Assembly (NCBI GenBank): GCA_001790645.1 | Contig: MGDB01000106.1 | Coordinates: 18,439 to 26,965, forward strand | Direction: 5' to 3' | DNA: 8,527 nucleotides | Source: Candidatus Schekmanbacteria bacterium GWA2_38_11 | GTDB taxonomy: Bacteria; Schekmanbacteria; GWA2-38-11 | Part shown: positions 1 to 7,976 of the stretch, piece by piece | Position numbering within the stretch: the stretch's first letter is position 1 | How the letters are laid out: each line of letters starts with the position of its first letter | Translations under genes and position numbers: made by a program | Notes under the pieces: generated by a model | Seen by the model: the letters and a program-made list of their open reading frames with translations, nothing else | Told to the model about the DNA's origin: nothing | Database searches by the model: none

Positions 1-921
1 TAGCGTAAACAAAGAATGATAGATTGGATAGTCATAATCGAGAGTCTGGTTAACAGGAAAAAACAGCAACCTCAAATAAGTAATTATAACGCTAAACTGT
101 GTAACGAGGTAATCCCATCTTGATATGCTTGCCTGAGCGTTTGCCGCTTCACTCACATCAGATATAATTGCTCCCACAGGCTTATGAACGTTTAAAATGC
201 TGATCGGAATAATAAGGAGTGTAAGAATTACAGGTATCAGGGGAATAAGCCTTTTTTGAATTGCTGACCTGAAAAAGAAAAATTCATAAACTGTAAGAAT
301 TATTGGCAATGTAAAGGAAATCTCCTTGGTTTTCATTGCAAGAACAATCATTACCAGCGATAAAAAATAAAGGATGAGGACTCTGTTGTTTGATGGGTTC
401 TCAGATTCCTGGAGAATTCTCATCCTTGCATAAAAAACAAGGGCAATCAGATAAAACATCGTTGCAAGAGAAGCTACCCTTTGAACAGTATATGTTACTG
501 CCTGGATCTGGACCGGATGAACCACAAAGAGAATTGCAGCAAAGATGGCTATCAAATCAGAAAAATGAACTAACCGTGAGTCCTTCATGCAGGAAGTTCT
601 GAGAGTCAGGATAAGAAAGGCATAGATTAGCATGGCATTTGCAATGTGAACCATGAGATTAAAAATGTGATAGCCGGTCACATCAAGCCCGCCATGCTTA
701 TAGTTTAAAGCAAATGTCAGATAGCCAATATATCTACCAGGATTCTCACTGTATCCTTCCTGTTTAAAAAAGAAGTTATCAAGGTTTCTTATGACAGGGT
801 TTCGTGTTATAGAAAATTCATCATCGAAGACAAAAGGGACATTGAAGGTGTTAGAATACGCTATAAGGCCTAAAATACCTATTAAGAGGATATGAACAAT
901 CTGTTTTTTTTTGTTTATCAA
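1..921 (-). CDS. TMTC-like GT-C glycosyltransferase, N-terminal part (3' end outside window)
   Basis: This is the N-terminal 307 residues of a polytopic membrane protein that stays open to the window edge. After the first membrane helix (about 8-26) comes FVFDDEF (30-36), the acidic loop motif expected of GT-C glycosyltransferases. It is followed by GRYIGYLTFALNY (62-74), GYHIFNLMVH (83-92), HPVQIQAV (135-142), QR (147-148), MKTKE (196-200) and DYDYPIY (295-301). This series is what I know from bacterial proteins with a TMTC-like membrane domain and C-terminal TPR repeats. Those proteins are thought to move mannose or a related sugar from a polyprenyl-phosphate donor onto proteins on the outer face of the inner membrane. 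The TPR part would lie beyond base 1. The start is the TTG at 921: the frame is closed by the TAA of the preceding gene, no ATG exists nearby, and the Shine-Dalgarno is weak. The 21-nt gap to the upstream gene suggests one operon. The family call is firm; sugar and target are unknown. Confidence 0.85.
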   Translation of the reverse strand, partial: MINKKKQIVHILLIGILGLIAYSNTFNVPFVFDDEFSITRNPVIRNLDNFFFKQEGYSENPGRYIGYLTFALNYKHGGLDVTGYHIFNLMVHIANAMLIYAFLILTLRTSCMKDSRLVHFSDLIAIFAAILFVVHPVQIQAVTYTVQRVASLATMFYLIALVFYARMRILQESENPSNNRVLILYFLSLVMIVLAMKTKEISFTLPIILTVYEFFFFRSAIQKRLIPLIPVILTLLIIPISILNVHKPVGAIISDVSEAANAQASISRWDYLVTQFSVIITYLRLLFFPVNQTLDYDYPIYHSLFTL

Positions 922-942
922 GATTCTATCTGGGAATATAGA

Positions 943-3900
943 TTAAACCCCGGCTTCACCCTTTTCATGGATTTTTTCAGTGATGATTTTCTTTATCCTG
1001 TTAACACCAGTTTCTGCTGAAGGAAATTCTTTCCCCTTTCTAAAAGCAATCTCTGTTTCTTCTTTGTATGCAGAACGAATATTAATCATAACATCATTTA
1101 CAAAGCCATTAATAAACCTATCCATATTTAAACCATTAACATACAACTGTCCGTATATAACCCTTGATGCATTATCCGCGAAAACAATTGCAGCCCTTTC
1201 ATTGCTGACCGGGACCAGCACTGCAGACAATTCAATCACAATCCTTGCCCCTGTTTTATCTAAAAAGACAAGACTTGTATTTTGCAAAAGCCTCGGCTCC
1301 ATATTTATTTTATCCGTGTATTCGCTCTTTAAAAGCCTGTACAGTGCAAGCCACGGGTATTTATTATTCAGTTCTTCCATCAGCATATTAAACTCCGGGG
1401 AATAATACTTTCCTCCAAGAAACAGCGCCTGAGCCTTTCTTGCAACTACAAAAGCCTTACTGTATTTTCCCCAATTTTTAATCTGTTCTGCTCTCATTTT
1501 CTCATCCCTCATTGGGACCAGATATGGCAGGACGCTTTCCACATTATCAGCAATTGCATTAGCATTGTCCTCCATAAGGGAATTTTTTCCGATTGAAAAA
1601 GGAGCTGAAAACTCAAGATACAGATTGTCATCTGTATTGACAACTCCGCCCTTGCTGAAATTCCTCATAGCAGTGGATCCCATAACGAAATAGCTCAGAA
1701 GGTCTGTCGAGGAACTAATCGAAATTCTTTTCATGTCAGCAGAAATTTCTGACCTTGAAAATCTCCTTTCAAGCTCATTCTCATCAATTGTAATTGGAGA
1801 GTTGCTTCCCACAAGTTCTGCATCGTCATAGGTTAACCAGAGCATTGTGTATTTGAAGTTTTCAGTGAATGTCTTGACAACTGATTTTATGTTCTCTGTA
1901 GTCAGTTCATAAATTGGCAGCCAATGGCACATTATCCCACCCGGCTCAAGGTGTTCGGAAGCAAGCTTGAAATATTCTGAGGTATAGAGATAGCCTGCCC
2001 CCCTGAACCATGGATGTACCGGATCAGCGGTAATTACATCATACCTGTTCTTAGTCGTCATCAGAAAATTCCGCCCGTCGTTAAAGACAATTTTCAGTTT
2101 TGGATTTTCAAGAACATGATGATTATAATTCCCGAAAGTTTTTGCAACTCCAATCACTTTTGGCTCTATCTCTACAAGGGTGATTTCTTCAACACTCGGA
2201 TACACGGATGTTGCCCCCAGCGTCATCCCGCTCCCTGTTCCAATCAGCAACACTTTTTTCGGGTTCCTGGCTAAGAGCATTGGCAGATGTCCAAGCATAA
2301 ACTGGCACTGCTGACCCTCCATAGACGTTGTTGCCTCAACTCTGCCATTGGTTATAAAGGACTGGTAGCCCCCTTTTACCTTGATTGAACTCACAATAGA
2401 TTCCGCACCCTCGGCGTAATAGAGGACATCTGTGTTTTCAACTGCGTCTTTTATCTTCTCAGGGGTGTCAAATGCTTCAGGCTGGTTACTTCGAAAAATA
2501 GCAAAGTAGTTTAAATCCCATATCCTCAGTGCATTATGATTGATGCCCAGAAAGAGCAGGATAACAAACCCTGCTATTGGAAATGACCAGTTCAACATCT
2601 TATTATTCTTAACGCTGAAGGCTACGAGCAATCCAAATACGATATTAATAACCGTCAGCATCTGGAGAGACTTCTCAATGCCAAAAAAATAAATCATAAC
2701 AAACCCGCTCAGGGCAGCACCCAGAATCGCCCCGATTGTGTTGTACGCCAGCACCTCGCCAACAGCGCTTCCTACCATTTTTTTATAAACAGCATGTACC
2801 CTGCCTGCAATGGGAAAGGCAAGTCCCATGAAAAAGGCAGGAAAAAACATATAGAAAAATGCAAGGGTAAAATTCGTCGATATTTTAACTTTAAAAAAAT
2901 CATTCCAATATTGTTGGAGATAATTTCTTAACATAAATGAGACTAACGGAAGACGGTGGATATATGCAGTTACCACCAGGGAAGAAATCCCTATAATAAC
3001 CTGGACTATTCCGAACCAGACAATAGATGTTTCTATCTCCTTTCCCTTTGAAGGAAAAATCTTTGGCAAAATCCCGTATGCCCCACTGCCTACCGCAATA
3101 CCTGTTAAAAAAGCAGCCAGCATTGTTGTAAAACCGTACACGCTTGCACCAAAAACAATGGCAAGAATCCTGGTCCAGAGGACTTCGTATCCAAGGGCAC
3201 AAAAACCGCTGACCCCTATTCCCCAGAGGACTAACTTGAAAGAAAAAAGATTTTCATTTGTTTTTTCAGGTGCAAAACTCCTGGATATATTCTTTGCAGT
3301 CTTCTTTTTCAGCAAAGGTTCTGCCTGAGTATTGGTAAGCACCAAAGCAGCCTTATCCTGAAGCAGAATGCTTGAAAGACCTATAAAAAGGTTTGTAAGA
3401 ATTGCTATGCCCATCGTCGTGCTGACAGAATAAAACCTCAGGAAGAAAAATCCTGCAGCAATTGCCCCTGCTACTGCTCCGAGTGTGTTAAGCCCATAGA
3501 GAAAGGACAAATGGCTTCTAAGGTTATCCGGGCGTCCGGAAATAAACCTTGATAATACCGGAAGAGTTCCGCCCATCAGCGATGTAGGGACTATGAGGGC
3601 AACGATAGAAAATATTATGCGGATTAAGAAAAGATAAACAGGATGCTCATCCCTTCCTTGGGCAAGGGGAATGTAAATATAAGGGTAGAGTTTAATCAAG
3701 CCTAAAAATATTATTGCAAAAATGCCTATCAGTAGTTCAAGAAATCCGTATATCCTTAATGGTTTCTTCATACTGTCTGCAGATTTTCCAATTATGTATC
3801 CGCCTATTGCCAGACCTGCCATAAAAATAGAAAGGACTGCAGCAACAGCCAGATGAGAGCCACCAAAAATCAGGCTTAAAGAACGCACCCACAAAACCTG

Positions 3901-3969
3901 ATACATAAGCGCTGCTGCACCGGATAAGAAAAACATTAGATAAATAAATCCCACCAATATAAATCTCAC
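943..3969 (-). CDS. Polytopic membrane protein fused to a spermidine-synthase-like domain
   Basis: This 1008-residue protein matches the 'fused MFS/spermidine synthase' type. The membrane part (about 1-480) is an internal duplication: residues 20-61 (ALMYQVLWVRSL...GLAIGGY) resemble 258-299 (ALGYEVLWTRIL...GIAVGSG), with a hydrophilic linker at about 203-243. A Rossmann domain follows at about 515-720, with glycine loop GTGSG (577-581), acidic E600 in LVEIEP, DGRNFL (631-636), TADPVHPW (647-654) and GAGYLYTSEYF (658-668). NTDDNLYLEFSAP (778-790) is typical of these fusions. The last 220 residues have no domain I recognise. The domain should bind S-adenosylmethionine or its decarboxylated form. 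However, the DS(S/T)DPxGP stretch of true spermidine synthases is shortened to ADPVHP, so polyamine synthesis is not shown. The start is GTG at 3969, with AAGGGA six bases upstream. It probably has its own promoter in the gap upstream, and the glycosyltransferase gene follows after 21 nt. Architecture is certain, substrate unknown. Confidence 0.9.
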   Translation of the reverse strand: MRFILVGFIYLMFFLSGAAALMYQVLWVRSLSLIFGGSHLAVAAVLSIFMAGLAIGGYIIGKSADSMKKPLRIYGFLELLIGIFAIIFLGLIKLYPYIYIPLAQGRDEHPVYLFLIRIIFSIVALIVPTSLMGGTLPVLSRFISGRPDNLRSHLSFLYGLNTLGAVAGAIAAGFFFLRFYSVSTTMGIAILTNLFIGLSSILLQDKAALVLTNTQAEPLLKKKTAKNISRSFAPEKTNENLFSFKLVLWGIGVSGFCALGYEVLWTRILAIVFGASVYGFTTMLAAFLTGIAVGSGAYGILPKIFPSKGKEIETSIVWFGIVQVIIGISSLVVTAYIHRLPLVSFMLRNYLQQYWNDFFKVKISTNFTLAFFYMFFPAFFMGLAFPIAGRVHAVYKKMVGSAVGEVLAYNTIGAILGAALSGFVMIYFFGIEKSLQMLTVINIVFGLLVAFSVKNNKMLNWSFPIAGFVILLFLGINHNALRIWDLNYFAIFRSNQPEAFDTPEKIKDAVENTDVLYYAEGAESIVSSIKVKGGYQSFITNGRVEATTSMEGQQCQFMLGHLPMLLARNPKKVLLIGTGSGMTLGATSVYPSVEEITLVEIEPKVIGVAKTFGNYNHHVLENPKLKIVFNDGRNFLMTTKNRYDVITADPVHPWFRGAGYLYTSEYFKLASEHLEPGGIMCHWLPIYELTTENIKSVVKTFTENFKYTMLWLTYDDAELVGSNSPITIDENELERRFSRSEISADMKRISISSSTDLLSYFVMGSTAMRNFSKGGVVNTDDNLYLEFSAPFSIGKNSLMEDNANAIADNVESVLPYLVPMRDEKMRAEQIKNWGKYSKAFVVARKAQALFLGGKYYSPEFNMLMEELNNKYPWLALYRLLKSEYTDKINMEPRLLQNTSLVFLDKTGARIVIELSAVLVPVSNERAAIVFADNASRVIYGQLYVNGLNMDRFINGFVNDVMINIRSAYKEETEIAFRKGKEFPSAETGVNRIKKIITEKIHEKGEAGV

Positions 3970-3975
3970 TGTATA

Positions 3976-3981
3976 TCCCTT
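3976..3981 (-). promoter_or_regulatory. Ribosome binding site for the GTG start at 3969
   Basis: The minus strand reads AAGGGA here, followed by TATACA and then GTG. A six-base spacing to a purine-rich Shine-Dalgarno supports this GTG as the start and makes an internal start less likely. Confidence 0.6.
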
Positions 3982-4075
3982 TTATTCACTCTATCTATCT
4001 TATATTTATTTTAATTATTTTTAAGCTTCCTGCTGCAATCTGCAAAATATCAACTTCTGAATATCAGGAGTTATC

Positions 4076-4215
4076 TGTCATTCCACACTCGATGCAGAAT
4101 CCAGACTTTCCTGTAAAAACAGGAATCCATTTCATTTAATAATTCCCTGCTTTTGCTGGAATGACATCTGGATTCCCGCTTTCGCCTGCCTGCCGGCAGG
4201 CAGGCGGGAATGACA
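4076..4215. repeat. Compound palindromic repeat (REP/MITE-like), three related units
   Basis: Three units share the end TGTCATTCC or its complement GGAATGACA. Unit A (4076-4104) starts TGTCATTCC and ends GAATCCAG with a degraded stem. The middle unit (4142-4166) is in the opposite orientation and can fold ATTCC against GGAAT before ending GGAATGACA. Unit B (4168-4215), also inverted relative to A, runs CTGGATTCCCGC to GCGGGAATGACA. A short perfect hairpin, TTCCTGT-AAAA-ACAGGAA, sits at 4108-4125. Units A and B face each other as the two ends of a larger inverted repeat. I know such TGTCATTCC palindromes as dispersed repeats in several Gram-negative lineages. No ORF lies inside, and no T-run follows on the minus strand, so a terminator role is unproven. 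Confidence 0.75.
4183..4206. repeat. Perfect 24-bp G+C-rich palindrome inside repeat unit B
   Basis: The 24 bases are exactly self-complementary: CGCCTGCCTGCC followed by its reverse complement GGCAGGCAGGCG. It lies between the stem arms ATTCCCGC (4172-4179) and GCGGGAAT (4204-4211) and overlaps the second arm. It is a sharp G+C-rich island in A+T-rich surroundings, so either it was inserted or its structure is conserved. Confidence 0.85.
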
Positions 4216-4295
4216 AGGAACATGATGATACTCAAAAGCTAAGCTTCGAGAAATTTTTCTGATTAAAATTCAGTTATCCACTTCTTAAAAAAAAC

Positions 4296-6521
4296 CTAAA
4301 ACGACATCCTTAAATTTACATTAAAAATCTTTGAATCTGTTTTCAGCTCATCAGTTTTACTCTTAACTATAAGATAAGTAATATCCAGATAGGTCTTCCT
4401 GTTTATATTCCACCTCAAACCAGGACGTATTAGTGTATCAACACCATTATCCTGAGACCTCAAGTTCTGGTTGTATTCAAAACGCAATTGGAGGTCTCCA
4501 TCCGGGAAAGGGGACCAGTTTATACCATAATTCTGGAGAGTATCCTTCCTTCCATCCTGAGATGACTTGCTCAGGGACGCAACAATATAAAGTGTCCTTA
4601 AAGGACGATAGGATGCAGTAAATTCGCTCCTGCTTGAGGTAGTATTAGTTTTCTCCTTGCCACCACCCGACTCATCTGTATCTGTAGAATAGTAGTTAAT
4701 GTTTAATGTCAGGGCATTGTTGGGAATAATATTGGCTCCAAAATTGACACTTGTTGATTCCTGGTTCCTCTTAGTCTCCAGCTTTGAGACATTATAACCC
4801 AAATTGAGATATGTATTTATCCCCTTATATAATTCAGCTGTGCTATATAAGAATATGTTGTTTTTATCGCTCTTGCCGTCAGGGTTTTTTTCAGTACGTT
4901 TGCTGAAATTGAGGCTATGGCTGAGTGTCTTTAAAGGAACCGCATTTAAAGAAGCATTATAGATATAAGCGGTAGTATCTCCTCTTTCTTCAACATCGTC
5001 CTCACGTGCAACCCTTGCATCAGTAGAGAAAATCTCATTAAATCTGTGGTTAAGAGAAAAGCCATTTAAAAGAGTTGACCTCTTTAAAGAGGAAGACCCA
5101 TCAATTTTATTCAAATAGTATGAGAAGTCATAAAAAAGAAACGGCTTATTTAAAATTCTTACCCTGCTGTTTATATTATAAATCTGGTTTGTTGTAGAAA
5201 TCTTTCCGCTTACCTCTGAAGAAGCCTTTTTTAAAAAAGCCTGAATCTCTGTAACGAATATTTTATCCGGGTCTGTAAAAGTAGGCACCGATAATGCCAC
5301 GCTCTGTGGAAGCGGGGTTATAACAACCTTTATATACCTTGCCTTAATTACATTAATAAAATCTATTTCAAAACGATTTTGAGAAGAATCATATTGTAAT
5401 ATTGGTTTATTCGGCACTAGAATCCAGTGCTCATTATCAGAACTCGTATAAGCAGAAATAGCAACACCTGATAAAAAGTACTGGTATATTTCTTTGGGAA
5501 GTTCTCTGTTAACATAGAAAAAAATGGAGTTGACTTCTGTCGTACTGCTAAAATCAATTCCAATGTTTCTCTGCCTGGTATCTCCAACAAATCCTATATT
5601 GACTTCAGGACTTTCCGTAATACTGGCAGTGTTGCCATCAATTAGTTCTGGTGCTGGAGGGTTTGTTGAATTCAGTACAACCAAGGTTGGTGTATCGCTT
5701 ATACCAGTAAGAGCTGAGAAAAGAATAAGCGGTATCCTTACCTCACCTTTTCCTGTTTTACCTGTGGAAACATCTATTGTTCTGCGGTTAATATCGTAGC
5801 TTGTATATAATGTAATCCGGTCATAGAAAAACCTGGTATCGTAAATTATCTTTCCGCTGTTTTTTATATTCTTGGTCTCAAGGTTGTTTAGTTTATCATC
5901 TAAGTCATCGTAGTTAAACTGATACCTCAGCAAGAGGCCTTTCAAAAAATCATATATAGATGAAAATTGAATTAAGTCATTTGTGGTATCTCTTAAAGAG
6001 CGTTTCTTATCAAAGTTATTTATTCTTGAAAGCCTGAGATCAAGTTTTGGAAACCCATCTGGCCTCCATCCGAAAATACCATCATACGCCTCACTAACAT
6101 TGGTTATAGAAGAGGATCCCGATACATCATCCTTTGTCTCTCTTCTGTTATAAAGAATCCCTGCACTGTACAGGGGATTGCTCATTCTCAGTTCAATGAA
6201 CGGTTTTAATATAGTGGTTGTGGCTTTTGTACCGGTATCGTCAGTGTCAGATTTTGAAGCACTTCTGTCAAAGAGACAATTAGCAAGGAGTCTGAGATTA
6301 GGATAAAAGTTTTGGGACACGTTAAGGTAGTATTGTTGTCTGAAGTTGGTAGATTTTGTATCTGTCTTTTCTCCGGATTCATCATTTGTTTTAGAATCAA
6401 GATTAGAGTACGTAAAATCCAGATAACCGCTTATACTTCCGGCTGAAGACTTACCCTGCAGGGATAGAAATATAAAAAAAAAATATAAAAAATATTTTTT
6501 GAATGAAATAAGCGCCAACAA
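4296..6521 (-). CDS. Outer-membrane beta-barrel protein with inserted discoidin-like domain
   Basis: This is a 741-residue exported protein. Residues 1-27 form a signal peptide: lysines 8-9, a Phe/Leu-rich core at 10-21, and likely cleavage near SSAG (25-28). The mature part is full of alternating polar/aromatic beta-strands with Asn/Asp/Ser/Lys-rich loops, and the chain ends NVNLRMSF. The terminal phenylalanine is the classic BAM-recognition end of outer-membrane barrels. Residues about 290-432 interrupt the barrel with a discoidin/F5-8 type C-like sandwich: NIGIDFS, ISAYTSSDNEHWILV (355-369), FEIDF, ARYIKVVITP (394-403), VTEIQAFL (423-430). Such domains usually bind glycans or surfaces. The gene starts 30 nt after the lipoprotein stop, so both are probably one transcript. 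The start is a TTG at 6521 with no good Shine-Dalgarno; TAG lies in frame two codons upstream. An out-of-frame ATG at 6538 gives only 35 codons. Location is well supported, function unknown. Confidence 0.85.
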   Translation of the reverse strand: MLALISFKKYFLYFFFIFLSLQGKSSAGSISGYLDFTYSNLDSKTNDESGEKTDTKSTNFRQQYYLNVSQNFYPNLRLLANCLFDRSASKSDTDDTGTKATTTILKPFIELRMSNPLYSAGILYNRRETKDDVSGSSSITNVSEAYDGIFGWRPDGFPKLDLRLSRINNFDKKRSLRDTTNDLIQFSSIYDFLKGLLLRYQFNYDDLDDKLNNLETKNIKNSGKIIYDTRFFYDRITLYTSYDINRRTIDVSTGKTGKGEVRIPLILFSALTGISDTPTLVVLNSTNPPAPELIDGNTASITESPEVNIGFVGDTRQRNIGIDFSSTTEVNSIFFYVNRELPKEIYQYFLSGVAISAYTSSDNEHWILVPNKPILQYDSSQNRFEIDFINVIKARYIKVVITPLPQSVALSVPTFTDPDKIFVTEIQAFLKKASSEVSGKISTTNQIYNINSRVRILNKPFLFYDFSYYLNKIDGSSSLKRSTLLNGFSLNHRFNEIFSTDARVAREDDVEERGDTTAYIYNASLNAVPLKTLSHSLNFSKRTEKNPDGKSDKNNIFLYSTAELYKGINTYLNLGYNVSKLETKRNQESTSVNFGANIIPNNALTLNINYYSTDTDESGGGKEKTNTTSSRSEFTASYRPLRTLYIVASLSKSSQDGRKDTLQNYGINWSPFPDGDLQLRFEYNQNLRSQDNGVDTLIRPGLRWNINRKTYLDITYLIVKSKTDELKTDSKIFNVNLRMSF

Positions 6522-6551
6522 TCGCTATACAATCCCATTATTAGAAACGAC

Positions 6552-7976
6552 CTATCTTTCTCCCATAATGGTTACCCAATACGAATCCTCACCTGTATCA
6601 ATTTCTGAAACAATCCTCCGGTTAACAAGGTTAAAAACTGCAAGAGTCCTTTTTTCAGGTATAACCAGATAAAGATTATTCTCTTCCCCATCTATTGTTA
6701 TATATTCTGCAGCCCCCTCTGACAGAATGTAATCAACAGGTCTGAAAGAAAAGGGATCATAGATTGCTATCTGAGTATCATATTTTTTGCTGATATATAA
6801 CAGATTTGTTATACTATCAACCTTAATAAAGCTCATCCCCATTCCTATAGACTCCTTTCTCAAAATAGAAAGATATGGAGGCTTTGACGATTGCTTTAAA
6901 ACTACAATGTAAGGAAATCCCCTGTGGATGACATAAAGCATTTCCCCATTCCTGCTGAATTCTCCCCTTAATGGCTCAGGACCTGTAGACAGTGTATCAA
7001 CCACTTCCATTGTCAAAATATTTATAACAGATATGTTATTGGAGAGGGTGTTAAAAACATATGCCCACATCCCTGTCTGATCAATCAAAACAGAATTAGG
7101 GTTATCTCCAACAGAAATTCTTGCTACCTCTGATAATGAACCGGTGTCAATTATACTTACAGTGTCTGAAGCGGTATTTACAGTTATAAGGGTTTTCCTG
7201 TCAGGAGTTAAAGCAAGTTCCTGAGGATTATCTCCGGGATTAAGATTAATTCTACTTATAATATTATTTTCTGATACGTCAACCACCTCAACTGCATCTT
7301 CACCATAAAGGGCAACATACGCTCTGTCAATTCTCTCATCAAGGGTTATACCCTTTGGACCTCTTCCGGTAGCTATAACTCCGGTAACCTCTATCTTTTT
7401 TTTATCAAAAACTGTTATTATATCAGAACCAAAATTAGTAACATACCCAACAAGGCTGTTAATTGGCTTTTCAGGAATAAAAATAGAAAATACCGGGCTA
7501 AAACTAAAACCGGATTTTATTGATTCCTTGTATTTAAATGCCATAGAAATGACAAATGCCTTATTTCTCTCAACATTAAATAAAAAATCTCCTCTTGCAG
7601 GCACATCAGGTATATTGAGCGCAGCCTCTCCGTCTTCTATCTTCAAGGAAGCACTTTTGACCTTAAATACAAAACCAGCATACCTGCCCGGGGAAAGCCT
7701 GCAAGAAGCAAGAAGTCTCTGTCTTTTCATATCCTGCAATCTTAACTCTGGTAACAAAACAACAAGAGGAAACTCCACACCGTCATCCCTCAGGACAGAA
7801 ATCCCTTCAAGTTTAAAACTGAGTCTTTCAGCTTCCTGTGAAAAAGGCTGGAGATAGATAAATACTTCGCCTTCATCTTCAAGAGACGGTCTTATATTGA
7901 GAAACATTGCCTGACAGCCTGAAAAAAACAGACAGGCAATAAAAGCCATAATGACAAGACACTTGCCTTTTTTCAT
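6552..7976 (-). CDS. Lipoprotein with DUF4382-like domain and YVTN beta-propeller
   Basis: This 474-residue protein has a type II signal peptide with lipobox FSGC and lipidated C21. Gln follows at +2, which by the E. coli Lol rule favours the outer membrane. Residues about 35-168 resemble the DUF4382 fold found in lipoproteins: SFKLEGISVLRDDG (53-66), LSPGRYAGFVFKV (94-106) and LNIPDVP (120-126). Residues about 175-474 form a YVTN-type propeller, opened by VGYVTNFGSDIITVFD (176-191). Its repeats (AYVALYGEDAVEVVDV, TLITVNTASDTVSIID, AYVFNTLSNNISVIN, LLYISKKYDTQIAIYD, LYLVIPEKRTLAVFN) fit about seven blades. No catalytic residues are visible, so a binding or scaffold role is more likely than an enzyme. 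The ATG at 7976 lacks a Shine-Dalgarno, but a good promoter ends just upstream, which suggests a near-leaderless mRNA. The barrel gene follows after 30 nt and is the obvious partner. The domain call is firm for the propeller and moderate for the DUF4382-like part. Confidence 0.85.
   Translation of the reverse strand: MKKGKCLVIMAFIACLFFSGCQAMFLNIRPSLEDEGEVFIYLQPFSQEAERLSFKLEGISVLRDDGVEFPLVVLLPELRLQDMKRQRLLASCRLSPGRYAGFVFKVKSASLKIEDGEAALNIPDVPARGDFLFNVERNKAFVISMAFKYKESIKSGFSFSPVFSIFIPEKPINSLVGYVTNFGSDIITVFDKKKIEVTGVIATGRGPKGITLDERIDRAYVALYGEDAVEVVDVSENNIISRINLNPGDNPQELALTPDRKTLITVNTASDTVSIIDTGSLSEVARISVGDNPNSVLIDQTGMWAYVFNTLSNNISVINILTMEVVDTLSTGPEPLRGEFSRNGEMLYVIHRGFPYIVVLKQSSKPPYLSILRKESIGMGMSFIKVDSITNLLYISKKYDTQIAIYDPFSFRPVDYILSEGAAEYITIDGEENNLYLVIPEKRTLAVFNLVNRRIVSEIDTGEDSYWVTIMGER

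Larger units (their letters stand above)
3970..4295. other. Non-coding gap between barrel and synthase-like genes
   Basis: This 326-bp gap has no credible ORF. It holds the compound palindromic repeat at 4076-4215. On the 3969 side it has a very A+T-rich stretch (about 3985-4025) with possible but poor -10 boxes such as TATAAG and no convincing -35 partner, so I do not call a promoter. Directly after the barrel stop the minus strand has a run of eight T (4281-4288), but no stem precedes it, so it is not a standard intrinsic terminator. Confidence 0.7.

Noticed and set aside
390..602. 70-codon plus-strand ORF
   Set aside because: It lies entirely antisense to the glycosyltransferase, whose conserved motifs fix the coding strand.
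980..1405. 141-codon plus-strand ORF with hydrophobic look
   Set aside because: It is antisense to the C-terminal part of the synthase-like protein. The hydrophobicity follows from the complement of its codons, and no ribosome binding site was recognised.
2900..3202. 100-codon minus-strand ORF in another frame
   Set aside because: It overlaps the membrane domain of the 1008-residue protein, whose duplicated motifs (residues 258-299) are in the other frame. The Cys/Trp/Arg-rich translation is typical of an off-frame reading.
4076..4215. CRISPR array or insertion sequence
   Set aside because: The repeated units are few, palindromic and of different orientation with no regular spacers, and no transposase ORF is present.
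7528..7857. 109-codon plus-strand ORF
   Set aside because: It is antisense to the DUF4382-like domain of the lipoprotein and shows no protein-like features.
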